Origin: Bacteroidales bacterium CF | Lineage (GTDB): Bacteria > Bacteroidota > Bacteroidia > Bacteroidales > UBA932 | Assembly (NCBI GenBank): GCA_000473305.1 | Contig: CP006772.1 | Span: forward strand, 62,001-126,000 | DNA: 64,000 nt | Direction: 5' to 3' | In this document: one piece after another, positions 24,964 through 34,077 of the stretch | Numbering within the stretch: the first letter of the stretch is position 1 | Layout: each line of letters begins with the position of its first letter | Position numbers and translations under genes: made by a program | The notes under the pieces: model-generated | Database searches by the model: none | Told to the model about the DNA's origin: nothing | The model's input: only the letters and a program-made list of their open reading frames with translations

Positions 24964-27117
24964 ATGAAAAGTTATTCCACCCAAAGCATTCGGAATGTGG
25001 TTTTACTAGGCAGTACAAAATCCGGTAAAACCACACTCGCAGAAACTATGATGTTCGAAGGTAAAGTCATTGACCGCAGGGGTTCCATTGAAGCGAAAAC
25101 TACAGTCAGCGATAACTCCGAGATAGAACAGATTTATCAACGCTCCATATATCCGACTCTTTTATATACAGAGTTTATGGATCATAAGCTCAATATTATC
25201 GACACTCCGGGGTCAGATGATTTTATTGGCGGAGTAATCTCTGCCTTTAAGGTTGCAGATACAGGAGTAATGATAGTGAATGCCCAGCAGGGTGTGGAAG
25301 TCGGCACAGAAATACTTGCCAGATATGCCGTTAAACATAAAAAACCACTCATCGTTGGAGTAAACCAACTTGACCATGAGAAGGCAAACTGGGAAAACGC
25401 TATTGATACTCTTAAACAGGCTTTCGGAAATAAGATAATTACCGTTCAGTTCCCTGTCGAGACCGGCCCGGGCTTCAACTCATTCATAGATGTGCTGAAG
25501 ATGAAAAAGTACTTCTTTAAAGATGATAACGGCACAAGAGAGGAGATGGAAATTCCTGCAGATATGATGGATAGAGCCGAGGAACTTCATCAGGCTCTTG
25601 CAGAGATGGCAGCCGAGAATGATGAAAATCTGATGGAAATTTTCTTTGACAAGGGAAAACTGACAGAAGATGAAATAAGAAGCGGTCTAAGGATCGGACT
25701 GGAGAAAGGCGAGATTATGCCTGTATTCTGCTTGTCCGGGAAGAAAGATATCGGTGTCAAGAGGCTAATGGAATTTATTATCAATGTGGCACCTGCTCCT
25801 GACAAGACTATTCAGACTCTCAAGGACGGGACAACAGTCCCTTGCGATGCTGCCGGACAGGCTTCAATCTTTATATACAAGACAGCTGTTGAACAGCACT
25901 TGGGAGATGTCTCATTCTTCAGGGTAATGTCGGGAAAGCTTACAGAGGGAATGGATGTTACAAATCCTGAGAACGGTTCGAAGGAGCGCATTTCCGCAAT
26001 ATATGCTGTTGCCGGCAAGAAAAAGGAGAAAGTTCCGGAGATGTTGGCAGGAGACATAGGATGTACCGTTAAGCTGAAATCTGTCAAGACAAACCAGACT
26101 CTTAACGGAGGAAGCAAAGAGTGGGCATTCGAGGAGATAGTGTTCCCACCTTCGAAGTTCCGTACAGCCATCAAGGCAAAAGTTGAAAAAGATGAGGAGA
26201 AACTCGGTGAAATCCTTAACAGGGCACACGCGGAAGATCCTACAATAGTCATAGAGTATTCGAAAGAGCTCAAGCAGACAATTCTCAGCGGGCAGGGAGA
26301 GCACCACATCAATATCCTGAAGTGGCACCTGACAAATACCCACAAAATAGAGGTAGATCTTTTCGCCCCTAAGATTCCTTATCGTGAGACAATAACTAAA
26401 GTCGCAGCTGCGGATTACAGACACAAAAAGCAATCCGGCGGCGCAGGACAGTTTGGGGAGGTTCACCTGCTCATCGAGCCTGTTGTTGAAGGTGTTCCTG
26501 CCGGAAACAAGTTCAAGGTAGATGGAAAAGAGCTGGTACTTAACGTCAAGGGGAAAGAGGAGTACCCAATGGATTGGGGCGGTAAGCTCGAATATTACAA
26601 CTGTATCGTTGGTGGTGCCATCGATGCACGTTTTATGCCGGCAATCCTCAAGGGTGTTATGGAAAAAATGGAAGAGGGTCCGCTAACCGGATCATACGCC
26701 CGTGATATCAGAGTGTTTGTTTATGACGGTAAAATGCACCCGGTTGACTCAAACGAAATCTCTTTCAAACTTGCGGGACGTAATGCCTTCAAAGAGGCCT
26801 TCAAGAAAGCCGGTCCTAAGATCATGGAGCCTATCTACAATGTAGAGGTTCTTGTACCAAGCGACTGCATGGGTGATGTTATGAGTGACCTTCAGAACCG
26901 CAGGGCAATGATTGAGGGTATGAGCAGTGACAAGGGCTTTGAAACTCTTAAGGCAAGAGTTCCACTTGCAGAGCTTCACAAATATTCGACAACCCTCAGC
27001 TCACTCACTTCAGGAAGGGCAACCTTTACCATGGTATTTGCCGACTACCAGCAGGTACCGGCCGAGGTACAGGACAAGCTGCTTAAGGAGTACGAGGCTA
27101 ACGAAAAGGACGAGTAG
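24964..27117 (+). CDS. fusA2: EF-G2-type elongation factor G paralogue lacking the catalytic histidine
   Basis: This 717-residue protein has the whole EF-G domain order, but its GTPase motifs are altered. Walker A reads GSTKSGKT (16-23). The switch II motif is DTPGSDDF with Ser84 where active translational GTPases have His. The switch I RGITI motif is missing (QRSIYP instead), and the NKxD motif is NQLD. LepA in this window keeps DTPGHVDF. Bacteroides EF-G2 has been described as translocating without GTP hydrolysis and supporting growth in the gut and under starvation; this protein fits that group. It is followed 7 bases later by lolD. Confidence 0.9.
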   Translation: MKSYSTQSIRNVVLLGSTKSGKTTLAETMMFEGKVIDRRGSIEAKTTVSDNSEIEQIYQRSIYPTLLYTEFMDHKLNIIDTPGSDDFIGGVISAFKVADTGVMIVNAQQGVEVGTEILARYAVKHKKPLIVGVNQLDHEKANWENAIDTLKQAFGNKIITVQFPVETGPGFNSFIDVLKMKKYFFKDDNGTREEMEIPADMMDRAEELHQALAEMAAENDENLMEIFFDKGKLTEDEIRSGLRIGLEKGEIMPVFCLSGKKDIGVKRLMEFIINVAPAPDKTIQTLKDGTTVPCDAAGQASIFIYKTAVEQHLGDVSFFRVMSGKLTEGMDVTNPENGSKERISAIYAVAGKKKEKVPEMLAGDIGCTVKLKSVKTNQTLNGGSKEWAFEEIVFPPSKFRTAIKAKVEKDEEKLGEILNRAHAEDPTIVIEYSKELKQTILSGQGEHHINILKWHLTNTHKIEVDLFAPKIPYRETITKVAAADYRHKKQSGGAGQFGEVHLLIEPVVEGVPAGNKFKVDGKELVLNVKGKEEYPMDWGGKLEYYNCIVGGAIDARFMPAILKGVMEKMEEGPLTGSYARDIRVFVYDGKMHPVDSNEISFKLAGRNAFKEAFKKAGPKIMEPIYNVEVLVPSDCMGDVMSDLQNRRAMIEGMSSDKGFETLKARVPLAELHKYSTTLSSLTSGRATFTMVFADYQQVPAEVQDKLLKEYEANEKDE

Positions 27118-27124
27118 AAAACGG

Positions 27125-27775
27125 ATGATCCGTGCAGAAAATGTTAAAAAGTCGTTCGGCAACCTTCAGGTATTAAAGGGGATCTCTCTTGAGACCAAAG
27201 AGGCCGAGGTTTTGAGTATAGTTGGAGCAAGCGGGGCCGGAAAGTCCACCTTGCTCCAAATACTTGGAAGCCTCTCTGTGCCTGATTCCGGAAAGGTATA
27301 CATTGACAACACTGATGTATTTGCCCTTGGCTCCAATGCCATTTCTGACTTCAGGAATAAAAGGATTGGTTTTGTTTTTCAATTCCACCACTTGCTTCCT
27401 GAGTTTACATCTCTTGAGAATGTCATAATCCCGGCAATAATTGCAAAGGAGAGTATGCGCTCAGCAAAGGATAGGGCTAAGCATCTGCTCTCTTCCCTGG
27501 GTCTTGGTGACCGGCTGTCGCACAAACCCGGAGAGTTGAGCGGAGGTGAACAACAGAGAGTCGCAATTGCAAGGGCCCTGATCAACCGCCCATCTGTGAT
27601 TTTTGCCGATGAGCCCTCTGGTAACCTCGACACTGTTACAAAAAAAGAGATACATAGTCTGTTTTTTGACCTGAGAGACAGATACAATCAAACCATTATT
27701 ATTGTCACACACGACCGGGATCTTGCTGCAATGAGTGACAGGATTCTCGAGATGCGCGACGGAGAGTTTATCTGA
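27125..27775 (+). CDS. lolD: ABC transporter ATP-binding protein, LolD-type
   Basis: This 216-residue ATPase is of the LolD/MacB type. Walker A is GASGAGKST (34-42), the signature is [15 protein letters not shown], Walker B is VIFADEPSG, and the H-loop is VTHDRDLA. The family powers lipoprotein release from the inner membrane or related exporters. The chosen ATG lies 7 bases after the EF-G2 stop; the frame is open further upstream inside that gene, but the extension is an artefact. The permease partner is not next to it. Its stop overlaps the next start by one base (TGATG). Confidence 0.88.
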   Translation: MIRAENVKKSFGNLQVLKGISLETKEAEVLSIVGASGAGKSTLLQILGSLSVPDSGKVYIDNTDVFALGSNAISDFRNKRIGFVFQFHHLLPEFTSLENVIIPAIIAKESMRSAKDRAKHLLSSLGLGDRLSHKPGELSGGEQQRVAIARALINRPSVIFADEPSGNLDTVTKKEIHSLFFDLRDRYNQTIIIVTHDRDLAAMSDRILEMRDGEFI

Positions 27776-28581
27776 TGGCCCCCCGGTTTAATTTCAAGAA
27801 ATTTTCTGTCAGGCAGGAGATCTCAGCAATGAAGGTCAACACTGATGCTGTTTTATTGGGTTCTTGGGCAGGAGTTTCAAAAGAGAATAAACAGGTAAAA
27901 CTTCTGGATGTTGGCACAGGGACAGGCGTCATAGCTCTTATGATGGCTCAGAGACTCAATGATGCCGGAGTTGAATTCGACATAACAGGAATAGACCCCG
28001 ACCATGCTTCAGTTACAGAGTCTGCCTTTAATTTCGATAACTCTCCCTGGAGGGAGCTCCTCCACACACAAGAGATTACTTTACAAAAACTGGTGACACA
28101 GGAATCAGGAGAGAGCTATGATCTGATGGTCTCCAATCCACCTTTTTTTACGGCATCGCTAAAAGCCCCGGAAATAAGGAGAACAATCTCGAGACATAAT
28201 GACTCACTACCATTCAGGGATATAATTGTAGCTGCAATGCACCTGCTCAAATCCGGAGGCCTGCTTTCGGTTATATTGCCTGCAGGTGAGGCTGAGACCT
28301 TCAGGAGAGAGGTAAGAGGTATGGCAACAGTAACTGAACCGTCCCTGTTTCTGACAAGGATATGTTCGGTGAAAACGACGGCTCATAAACCTGTTAAAAG
28401 GGTGATGATGGAGTTTGCAAAATTGCCGGAAAACATCAGCTTGACCGATATCGGAGGATGCAAGGAGGAGAACTTGGTGATATACGAACCTGATGGTGTT
28501 ACCAAAAGCAGAGAGTACAGAGATCTTACCTCTGATTTCTATTTGGATACCCTATTTTCCCCGCCTTTGCGCAACTCATAA
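27775..28581 (+). CDS. tRNA1(Val) adenine-37 N6-methyltransferase (TrmN6/YfiC family)
   Basis: This 268-residue SAM-dependent methyltransferase has the SAM motif LLDVGTGTGVIALMMA (about 43-58) and the amino-methyltransferase motif SNPPFF (about 121-126). The opening FNFKKFSVRQEISAMKVNTDAVLLGSW is typical of TrmN6. It should methylate A37 of tRNA-Val. It overlaps lolD by one base, and its last 43 bases overlap the end of a minus-strand gene. Confidence 0.9.
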   Translation: MAPRFNFKKFSVRQEISAMKVNTDAVLLGSWAGVSKENKQVKLLDVGTGTGVIALMMAQRLNDAGVEFDITGIDPDHASVTESAFNFDNSPWRELLHTQEITLQKLVTQESGESYDLMVSNPPFFTASLKAPEIRRTISRHNDSLPFRDIIVAAMHLLKSGGLLSVILPAGEAETFRREVRGMATVTEPSLFLTRICSVKTTAHKPVKRVMMEFAKLPENISLTDIGGCKEENLVIYEPDGVTKSREYRDLTSDFYLDTLFSPPLRNS

Positions 28582-29030
28582 ATGAGCTTTATCCTGAAGT
28601 CCTCTTCAGCTTTATAAAAAGCAGCGACCTTTTCTACAGGAAGCACTTTCTGGAACTCCTCAAAATATTTTCTGTTTATAATACCTTCTACCGAGAGACT
28701 GGTTATATAGGCATCCATGATTCTTTTTAAACTCATCTCATAGTTGGGTTTCTTCTCTTTCAGGATAACCCTCAGTGCCCTCATGTTGCGTTGAACCCTC
28801 TTGTGAGCAATCTCCTTCTCTTCCCAGTATTGATTGTATACAGGCCAGAAAGCGGCAGCCTCCTGGGGTGTGAGATTCATCTCTGTGGTGAAGAATGCAA
28901 TTCGGGCACTCAAAAGCTGTTCGTGTCTCGAATTCGAAGGTGTACCTTTCTGTTGCGGGCAATCAGGCATCTGGGCCTGAGCAGCAATGTTGAGGCACAA
29001 TATTAGTGTAATTAGAAGCAATCTTTTCAT
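28539..29030 (-). CDS. Periplasmic CpxP/Spy-like helical protein
   Basis: The start is placed at the ATG giving MKRLLLITLILCLNIAAQAQ, a clear signal peptide; a further-upstream ATG would overlap the preceding gene. The 163-residue product is mostly helical and charged, with an LTPQEAAAFWPVYNQYWEEK segment similar to the LTxxQ motif region of CpxP/Spy/CnrX-type proteins. Such proteins sense or buffer envelope stress. It is the third gene after an ECF sigma factor and a single-span membrane protein, which supports a sensor role. Its 3' end overlaps the methyltransferase gene by 43 bases. Confidence 0.65.
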   Translation of the reverse strand: MKRLLLITLILCLNIAAQAQMPDCPQQKGTPSNSRHEQLLSARIAFFTTEMNLTPQEAAAFWPVYNQYWEEKEIAHKRVQRNMRALRVILKEKKPNYEMSLKRIMDAYITSLSVEGIINRKYFEEFQKVLPVEKVAAFYKAEEDFRIKLIYELRKGGENRVSK

Positions 29031-29040
29031 AATGCATTTA

Positions 29041-29451
29041 TTATTCCAGAGATGCAAGGTAAACCAATGAGGCATCTGCATTAAGATATTCTACAATCTG
29101 ATCCGGATCAATTCCCTTAGTGTGTGTCAGAGAATCAGTATTCTCCTCAATTTCGCCCTCTTCAATGTTGATTGTCTGATTGAACTCTGATATCTGGTTT
29201 TCCGGTATCGGGTCTGTCTTCTTAGTGTCCGGGGTTAAAAGTGTCACTGCACCATAACCCATAAGGAGAATAACGCCAAATGTTGAGGCGAGTGCAAGTT
29301 GTGGTTTCAAAACTGACCACATACCCGGCTTTGGAGCCACATGAGAAATCCTTCCGTTAATCTCATCCTCGAGCTTGTCGAAGTATCTGTCCGGAACGGT
29401 GAAAGGATTCTCTTTCAACTTAGGCTGGTTAATATTAATTTTTTCTTTCAT
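29041..29451 (-). CDS. Single-span membrane protein, candidate anti-sigma factor
   Basis: This 136-residue protein has an N-terminal cytoplasmic stretch including NPFTVPDRYFDKLEDEI, one hydrophobic helix at about 55-75 (LALASTFGVILLMGYGAVTLL), and an acidic periplasmic tail. It lies between an ECF sigma gene and a CpxP-like gene, 10 and 30 bases away, which is the order expected for a membrane anti-sigma factor. No zinc-binding anti-sigma motif is visible. The role is inferred from context. Confidence 0.6.
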   Translation of the reverse strand: MKEKININQPKLKENPFTVPDRYFDKLEDEINGRISHVAPKPGMWSVLKPQLALASTFGVILLMGYGAVTLLTPDTKKTDPIPENQISEFNQTINIEEGEIEENTDSLTHTKGIDPDQIVEYLNADASLVYLASLE

Positions 29452-29481
29452 ACCTCTTTGACTATGGAAATTTAAAAAGGA

Positions 29482-30024
29482 TTAAATAAGTTCCTGAATT
29501 GACTCTTCAATTTTTTTAGCAGCATGGTGATATGATGCCTTAAGAGCACCTACTGATGTCCCCAGAATTTCTGAAATCTCTTCGTATTTAAGTTCGTCGA
29601 AATACCTCATATTAAACACTATCCTCTGTTTTTCCGGCAGCTTCAGTATAGCCTTTTGTAAGGCTTTCTGAGTTTTGTCTCCGTTAAAGTAAATATCCGA
29701 TTCAAGTACGTTTTCCAACTGCCTGGAGTAATCGGTCAGTGAGAGAAAAGACCTGAGCTGCTTCTTTTTCAGGAATGTAAGAACTTCATTGGTGGCAATC
29801 CTGTACAACCATGTAAAAAGCCTGGACTCCTCCCTGAATTCGGGAAGAGCGTTCCAGGCCTTTATAAATGTGTTTTGAAGAAGGTCATTTGCATCATCGT
29901 GAGAGATCACCATCTTCTTTATATGCCAGTACAGCCTCTCGCTGTATTTTCTGACGATAAGGTTAAAAGCGTAATTCTCTTTTCCCTCCTCTCTGAAGAG
30001 TATCAGAATATCCTTATCGTCCAT
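29482..30024 (-). CDS. RpoE-like ECF sigma factor
   Basis: This 180-residue sigma-70 family protein has region 2 at about 22-90 (DDANDLLQNTFIKAWNALPEFREESRLFTWLYRIATN) and region 4 at about 120-175 (LPEKQRIVFNMRYFDELKYEEISEILGTSVGALKASYHHA). It differs from the SusC/D-type sigma at the start of the window and is not next to a fecR gene. It starts only 5 bases after the transketolase gene and precedes a candidate membrane anti-sigma and a CpxP-like protein, suggesting an envelope-stress response transcribed with a central-metabolism operon. Confidence 0.9.
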   Translation of the reverse strand: MDDKDILILFREEGKENYAFNLIVRKYSERLYWHIKKMVISHDDANDLLQNTFIKAWNALPEFREESRLFTWLYRIATNEVLTFLKKKQLRSFLSLTDYSRQLENVLESDIYFNGDKTQKALQKAILKLPEKQRIVFNMRYFDELKYEEISEILGTSVGALKASYHHAAKKIEESIQELI

Positions 30025-30029
30025 AATCT

Positions 30030-30989
30030 CTATTTCTTCCTTCCTTTGACTTTCCTGACAGCTTCAACAATACTTGCTGCGTCAAGACCGTATTTATGCA
30101 TCAACTCACTAGGTGAACCGCTCTGACCGAACAGATCGTCCACTGCTACCAGCTCAACAGGAGTAGGATACTCTTTTGCAAGAACTCCGCAAATTAGCTC
30201 TCCTAGTCCGCCGGCTATCAGGTGCTCTTCTGCAACAACTACAGCCTTTGTTTTTGAAGCTGACTCTATGACTGCTTTTTTGTCCAAAGGTTTAATAGTG
30301 TGAATGTTTATTACCTCAGCAGAGATGCCGGCTTTTTCAAGTTCCTGAGCTGCAATGATTGCTTCCCAAACAAGATGCCCTGTGGCAAATATTGAGACAT
30401 CAGAACCCTCTATAAGTTTTAAGGCCTTGCCTATTTCAAACTTCTGGTCTGCAGGAGTGAAATTGGGAACAGAAGGCCTTCCGAAACGGAGGTAGACTGG
30501 TCCCACATGGTCGGCTATTGCTATTGTGGCAGCCTTTGTCTGGTTATAGTCGCAAGGGTTGATTACAGTCAGGTTAGGTAACATACGCATCAGTCCGAGA
30601 TCCTCCATGATCTGGTGTGTGGCACCATCCTCGCCGAGAGTTATCCCGGCATGCGAGGCACAAATCTTTACATTTGTATTTGAGTAGGCAACAGCCTGCC
30701 TTACCTGATCATATACCCTTCCGGTAACGAAATTGGCAAACGAGCCGGCGTAAGGGATCTTGCCGCTTAAAGCAAGGCCGGATGCCACTCCTATCATATT
30801 TGCCTCTGCGATGCCTGTCTGGAAAAACCTCTCAGGGAACTCTGCCGCAAAAGCATCCATCTTAAGTGATCCTGTAAGGTCTGCACAGAGTGCAACAACA
30901 TCATTGTTCTTTTTTCCGACCTCATGGAGTCCTGCTCCAAAGCCGGATCTTGTATCTTTATTTCCTGTATTTGTAAAAATCTCTTTCAT
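30030..30989 (-). CDS. Transketolase, C-terminal subunit
   Basis: This 319-residue protein covers the pyrimidine-binding and C-terminal domains of transketolase, for example GIAEANMIGVASGLALSGKIPYAGSF and SHAGITLGEDGATHQIMEDL. The thiamine-diphosphate part is in the next gene upstream. The two subunits together transfer two-carbon units in the pentose phosphate pathway. Split transketolases are known in many bacteria and archaea. It ends 5 bases before the ECF sigma gene. Confidence 0.93.
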   Translation of the reverse strand: MKEIFTNTGNKDTRSGFGAGLHEVGKKNNDVVALCADLTGSLKMDAFAAEFPERFFQTGIAEANMIGVASGLALSGKIPYAGSFANFVTGRVYDQVRQAVAYSNTNVKICASHAGITLGEDGATHQIMEDLGLMRMLPNLTVINPCDYNQTKAATIAIADHVGPVYLRFGRPSVPNFTPADQKFEIGKALKLIEGSDVSIFATGHLVWEAIIAAQELEKAGISAEVINIHTIKPLDKKAVIESASKTKAVVVAEEHLIAGGLGELICGVLAKEYPTPVELVAVDDLFGQSGSPSELMHKYGLDAASIVEAVRKVKGRKK

Positions 30990-31007
30990 TATGGAATAGT
31001 TTGCAGG

Positions 31008-31853
31008 TTAAAAATCTCCCAGAGTCTCTTTCAACTGGCTAAGAGCCTTCTCTGTCTGTTCGGCGTTAGGAGCCTTGCCGTGCCAGTGATGGGTTCCCTC
31101 CATGAAGTCCACCCCTTTGCCCATTACGGTCTTTACAAGCAAAATCTTCGGTTTGCCGTTTCCGACAAGCGATTTAGCCCAGGCGAAGCCCTTCTCTATC
31201 TCTTCCATATTGTGTCCGTCAACAACCAGACAGTCCCAGCCGAAAGCCTCCCATTTTGCCTTGAGGTTGCCGAGACTTATTACAGAATCAACAGGCCCGT
31301 CAATCTGCTGTCCATTCCAGTCGGTCATTGCAATTAGCCTGTCAACTTTATGCTGTGCTCCAAAAAGAGCTGCCTCCCAAATCTGTCCCTCCTCACACTC
31401 TCCGTCTCCGGTGAGTACATATACAAAATTTTCCTCTTTGCGGATTCTCTTTGCAAGAGCAGCACCTATGGCAACAGAAAGCCCCTGGCCTAAAGAGCCG
31501 GATGCAACATGTACACCGGGCAGTCCCTTCTCAACAGAGGGGTGGCCCTGAAGCCTTGATCCGAGTTTTCTGATTTCTGCAAGCTCCTTAACAGGAATGT
31601 ATCCTGTACGGGCAAGCTGGCTGTAAAGCGCCGGAGCAAGATGGCCGGCAGAAAGAAAGAACATGTCAGAGCCAACACCGTCACGACGCCAGTTCTTGGG
31701 ATCATGTTTCATCTCTTTATGGAACAATACTGTCATGAGATCGGTGCAACCGAGAGAGCCTCCGGGATGTCCGGAACCTGCCATTGAGACCATACGGATT
31801 ATGTCCCTTCTGACTTGCGAGGCTATCTCATTTAAATTTGTGATAGTTAACAT
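31008..31853 (-). CDS. Transketolase, N-terminal subunit
   Basis: This 281-residue protein is the thiamine-diphosphate-binding half of transketolase. SGHPGGSLGCTDLMTVLF is near the start, and the cofactor motif GDGECEEGQIWEAA lies in the middle. The partner half begins 18 bases downstream. It is the first gene of a five-gene minus-strand run that ends in an envelope-stress sigma module. A -7 box lies 31 bases before the start. Confidence 0.93.
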   Translation of the reverse strand: MLTITNLNEIASQVRRDIIRMVSMAGSGHPGGSLGCTDLMTVLFHKEMKHDPKNWRRDGVGSDMFFLSAGHLAPALYSQLARTGYIPVKELAEIRKLGSRLQGHPSVEKGLPGVHVASGSLGQGLSVAIGAALAKRIRKEENFVYVLTGDGECEEGQIWEAALFGAQHKVDRLIAMTDWNGQQIDGPVDSVISLGNLKAKWEAFGWDCLVVDGHNMEEIEKGFAWAKSLVGNGKPKILLVKTVMGKGVDFMEGTHHWHGKAPNAEQTEKALSQLKETLGDF

Positions 31854-31884
31854 TATTATTGATAATATTGATTTCTGAATTTTA

Positions 31885-31892
31885 CAAAGATA
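31885..31892 (-). promoter_or_regulatory. -7 box of the transketolase operon
   Basis: TATCTTTG on the minus strand matches TAnnTTTG exactly. It faces away from an identical box for lepA about 30 bases off. No clear -33 is visible. Confidence 0.5.
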
Positions 31893-31923
31893 ACACCTAT
31901 AAAACGAATTTGTTAATTATTTT

Positions 31924-31931
31924 TATCTTTG
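31924..31931 (+). promoter_or_regulatory. -7 box of lepA
   Basis: TATCTTTG matches TAnnTTTG and lies 28 bases before the lepA ATG. A TTTG occurs 11 bases upstream, closer than the usual 19-20. Confidence 0.5.
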
Positions 31932-31959
31932 CAGCCAACGAATACCCTTTAAAAATTTT

Positions 31960-33747
31960 ATGAGGCACATTAGAAACTTTTGTATAATAGCACATATTGA
32001 CCACGGAAAAAGCACGCTGGCCGACCGTCTTCTTGAGCAGACAAATACACTTAATGCGAGAGAAATGGAGGCACAAGTGCTCGATTCCATGGATCTTGAA
32101 AAAGAGAAGGGTATTACTATCAAGAGTCATGCAATACAGATGGATTATATCCATGATGGCGATAAATATACACTTAACCTGATTGATACTCCCGGCCATG
32201 TGGATTTCTCGTATGAGGTGTCAAGGGCAATTGCCTCGTGTGAGGGTGCATTGCTTGTTGTAGACGCAACACAAGGGATTCAGGCTCAGACCATTTCAAA
32301 CCTCTATCTTGCCCTGAATCACGATCTGGAGATAATACCTGTTCTCAACAAGATCGATATGGACGCAGCTATGGTTGAGACTGTGAAAGATCAGATTATT
32401 GATCTAATTGGTTGCAAAGATGAGGATATACTTCTTGCAAGCGGTAAGACAGGCGCAGGAGTGCCGGAGATTCTTGAGGCTATTGTCAAGCGTGTGCCGC
32501 CGCCAAAAGGAGAGGAGGATGCTCCATTGCAGGCACTCATATTTGACTCGGTGTTCAACTCTTTCAGGGGAATTATTGCCTATTTCAAGGTTCAGAACGG
32601 AATAATCCGAAAAGGGGATAAGGTTAAATTTTTCAATACCGGCAAGGAGTATGAGGCAGATGAGGTAGGTATTCTCAGGATGAAGATGATCCCTACAGGT
32701 GAGGTTAGGACAGGTGATGTGGGATATATTATATCCGGTATAAAGACTGCAAGTGAGGTAAAGGTCGGTGATACAATAACACACAGAGAAAGGCCATGCT
32801 CCTCTTCCATCGCCGGATTCGAGGAGGTTAAACCGATGGTGTTTGCCGGTTTGTATCCTGTGGAGGCTGACGAATATGAGGATCTGAGAGCCTCTCTCGA
32901 GAAGCTTCAGCTTAATGATGCTTCCCTGGTTTTTGACCCTGAGTCATCTCTCGCTCTCGGTTTTGGATTCAGAGGCGGATTTCTCGGGCTTCTCCACATG
33001 GAGATCATACAGGAGAGACTTTACCGTGAGTTCGACATGGATGTCATCACGACAGTGCCGAACGTTTCATATAAGGTATACACAACACAGGGAGAGGTGA
33101 TGGATGTCCATAATCCTTCAGGATTGCCTGCCCCGACACTGATTGACTATATTGAGGAACCATATATCAGGGCTCAGGTTATATCAAAATCGGAGTATTT
33201 CGGTGTAATAATGAAGCTCTGTCTTGACAAAAGAGGGGTTTTGGTCAGTCAGCACTTTCTTACCAGTGAGAGGGTCGAGCTCAATTTTGAGATGCCTTTG
33301 GCAGAGATTGTCTTTGATTTCTACGATAAGCTGAAGTCGGTATCCAAGGGGTATGCCTCGTTTGACTATCATGTTATCGGGTATAAGCAGGCAGAGCTTG
33401 TCAAGCTGGATATTCTGCTGAACTCTGAGCCGGTCGATGCTCTTTCGAGCCTTATACATAAAGATCATGCATATGATTTTGGCCGCAAGATGTGTGAGAA
33501 GCTTAAGGAGCTGATACCAAGGCAACAATTCGACATTGCCATTCAGGCAGCCATAGGAGCCAAGATTATTGCAAGAGAGACTGTTAAGGCTGTAAGAAAG
33601 GATGTTACGGCTAAATGTTATGGTGGTGATATTTCCAGAAAGAGAAAACTCCTTGAGAAGCAGAAGAAGGGTAAGAAGAGAATGCGTCAGGTAGGAAATG
33701 TGGAGGTGCCTCAGAGTGCCTTTATGGCTGTTTTGAAGCTGGATTAA
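31960..33747 (+). CDS. lepA: Elongation factor 4 (LepA)
   Basis: This 595-residue translational GTPase opens with [24 protein letters not shown]. It has a complete switch [10 protein letters not shown] with the catalytic His, an NKID motif, and the LepA-specific C-terminal domain ending in [13 protein letters not shown]. It can back-translocate stalled ribosomes and assists translation under stress. Length is normal. It is transcribed alone and divergent from transketolase. Confidence 0.98.
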   Translation: MRHIRNFCIIAHIDHGKSTLADRLLEQTNTLNAREMEAQVLDSMDLEKEKGITIKSHAIQMDYIHDGDKYTLNLIDTPGHVDFSYEVSRAIASCEGALLVVDATQGIQAQTISNLYLALNHDLEIIPVLNKIDMDAAMVETVKDQIIDLIGCKDEDILLASGKTGAGVPEILEAIVKRVPPPKGEEDAPLQALIFDSVFNSFRGIIAYFKVQNGIIRKGDKVKFFNTGKEYEADEVGILRMKMIPTGEVRTGDVGYIISGIKTASEVKVGDTITHRERPCSSSIAGFEEVKPMVFAGLYPVEADEYEDLRASLEKLQLNDASLVFDPESSLALGFGFRGGFLGLLHMEIIQERLYREFDMDVITTVPNVSYKVYTTQGEVMDVHNPSGLPAPTLIDYIEEPYIRAQVISKSEYFGVIMKLCLDKRGVLVSQHFLTSERVELNFEMPLAEIVFDFYDKLKSVSKGYASFDYHVIGYKQAELVKLDILLNSEPVDALSSLIHKDHAYDFGRKMCEKLKELIPRQQFDIAIQAAIGAKIIARETVKAVRKDVTAKCYGGDISRKRKLLEKQKKGKKRMRQVGNVEVPQSAFMAVLKLD

Positions 33748-33801
33748 TATAGCTACTTAACGACCTCATAAGTCGCTTTTTTATACTAGAGGTATGCCTA
33801 A

Positions 33802-33846
33802 TCAGGGAAGTCCATCCTCAGTCGCGAGCTCCCTCCGGCTGAATGC
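33802..33846 (-). repeat. Repeat family 2, copy C
   Basis: Read on the minus strand, this stretch matches the loop and inner stem of the hairpin at 15774-15818 in 40 of 45 positions, with perfect runs of 18 and 15 bases. Similarity fades towards 33765, although a trailing AAAAAGCGACT resembles AAAAAGCGGCT of copy A. The 5' hairpin arm of copy A is not found here; the family 1 element directly abuts it. Confidence 0.65.
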
Positions 33847-33968
33847 ACCTTGCCACAGTTTTTTGTATGTACTTGGTATTCTGTGATTATGAAATGCTAT
33901 TTTTTTGCGGGCAAATGATTGTCGCAACAGTCTGAATATTTACACCTTGCAAAAAACTGTGGCAAGGT
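33847..33968. repeat. 122-bp inverted-repeat element, copy 2
   Basis: A perfect 19-bp inverted repeat (33847-33865 and 33950-33968; ACCTTGCCACAGTTTTTTG) encloses 84 bases without an ORF. Its terminal 15 bases differ in one position from those of the 126-bp element at 10511-10636. No target duplication is visible. With copy C of family 2 and a terminator it fills the gap between lepA and the OmpA-like gene. Confidence 0.65.
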
Positions 33969-34001
33969 CCAAGCGAGATTTCCGGAGCAGGCATAATTAA
34001 T

Positions 34002-34035
34002 AACCCCCGAAAGCAAAGTGAAACTTTCGGGGGTT
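34002..34035. terminator. Terminator hairpin between lepA and the OmpA-like gene
   Basis: AACCCCCGAAAG (34002-34013) pairs with CTTTCGGGGGTT (34024-34035), a perfect 12-bp stem with a 10-base loop. Short A/T-rich tracts follow on both sides. It lies between convergent genes and may serve both. Confidence 0.65.
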
Positions 34036-34077
34036 TATATTTTCGGGTTTATCTGTTTTTACAGTGTTCCCATCAAA

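Noticed and set aside
26927-27124. In-frame upstream extension of lolD
   Set aside because: It lies inside the EF-G2 gene in another frame, and LolD proteins start at the [11 protein letters not shown] equivalent.
33748-34077. Small RNA or tRNA gene in the lepA downstream gap
   Set aside because: No tRNA-like cloverleaf or CCA end is seen. The structure is explained by the repeat elements and a terminator hairpin.
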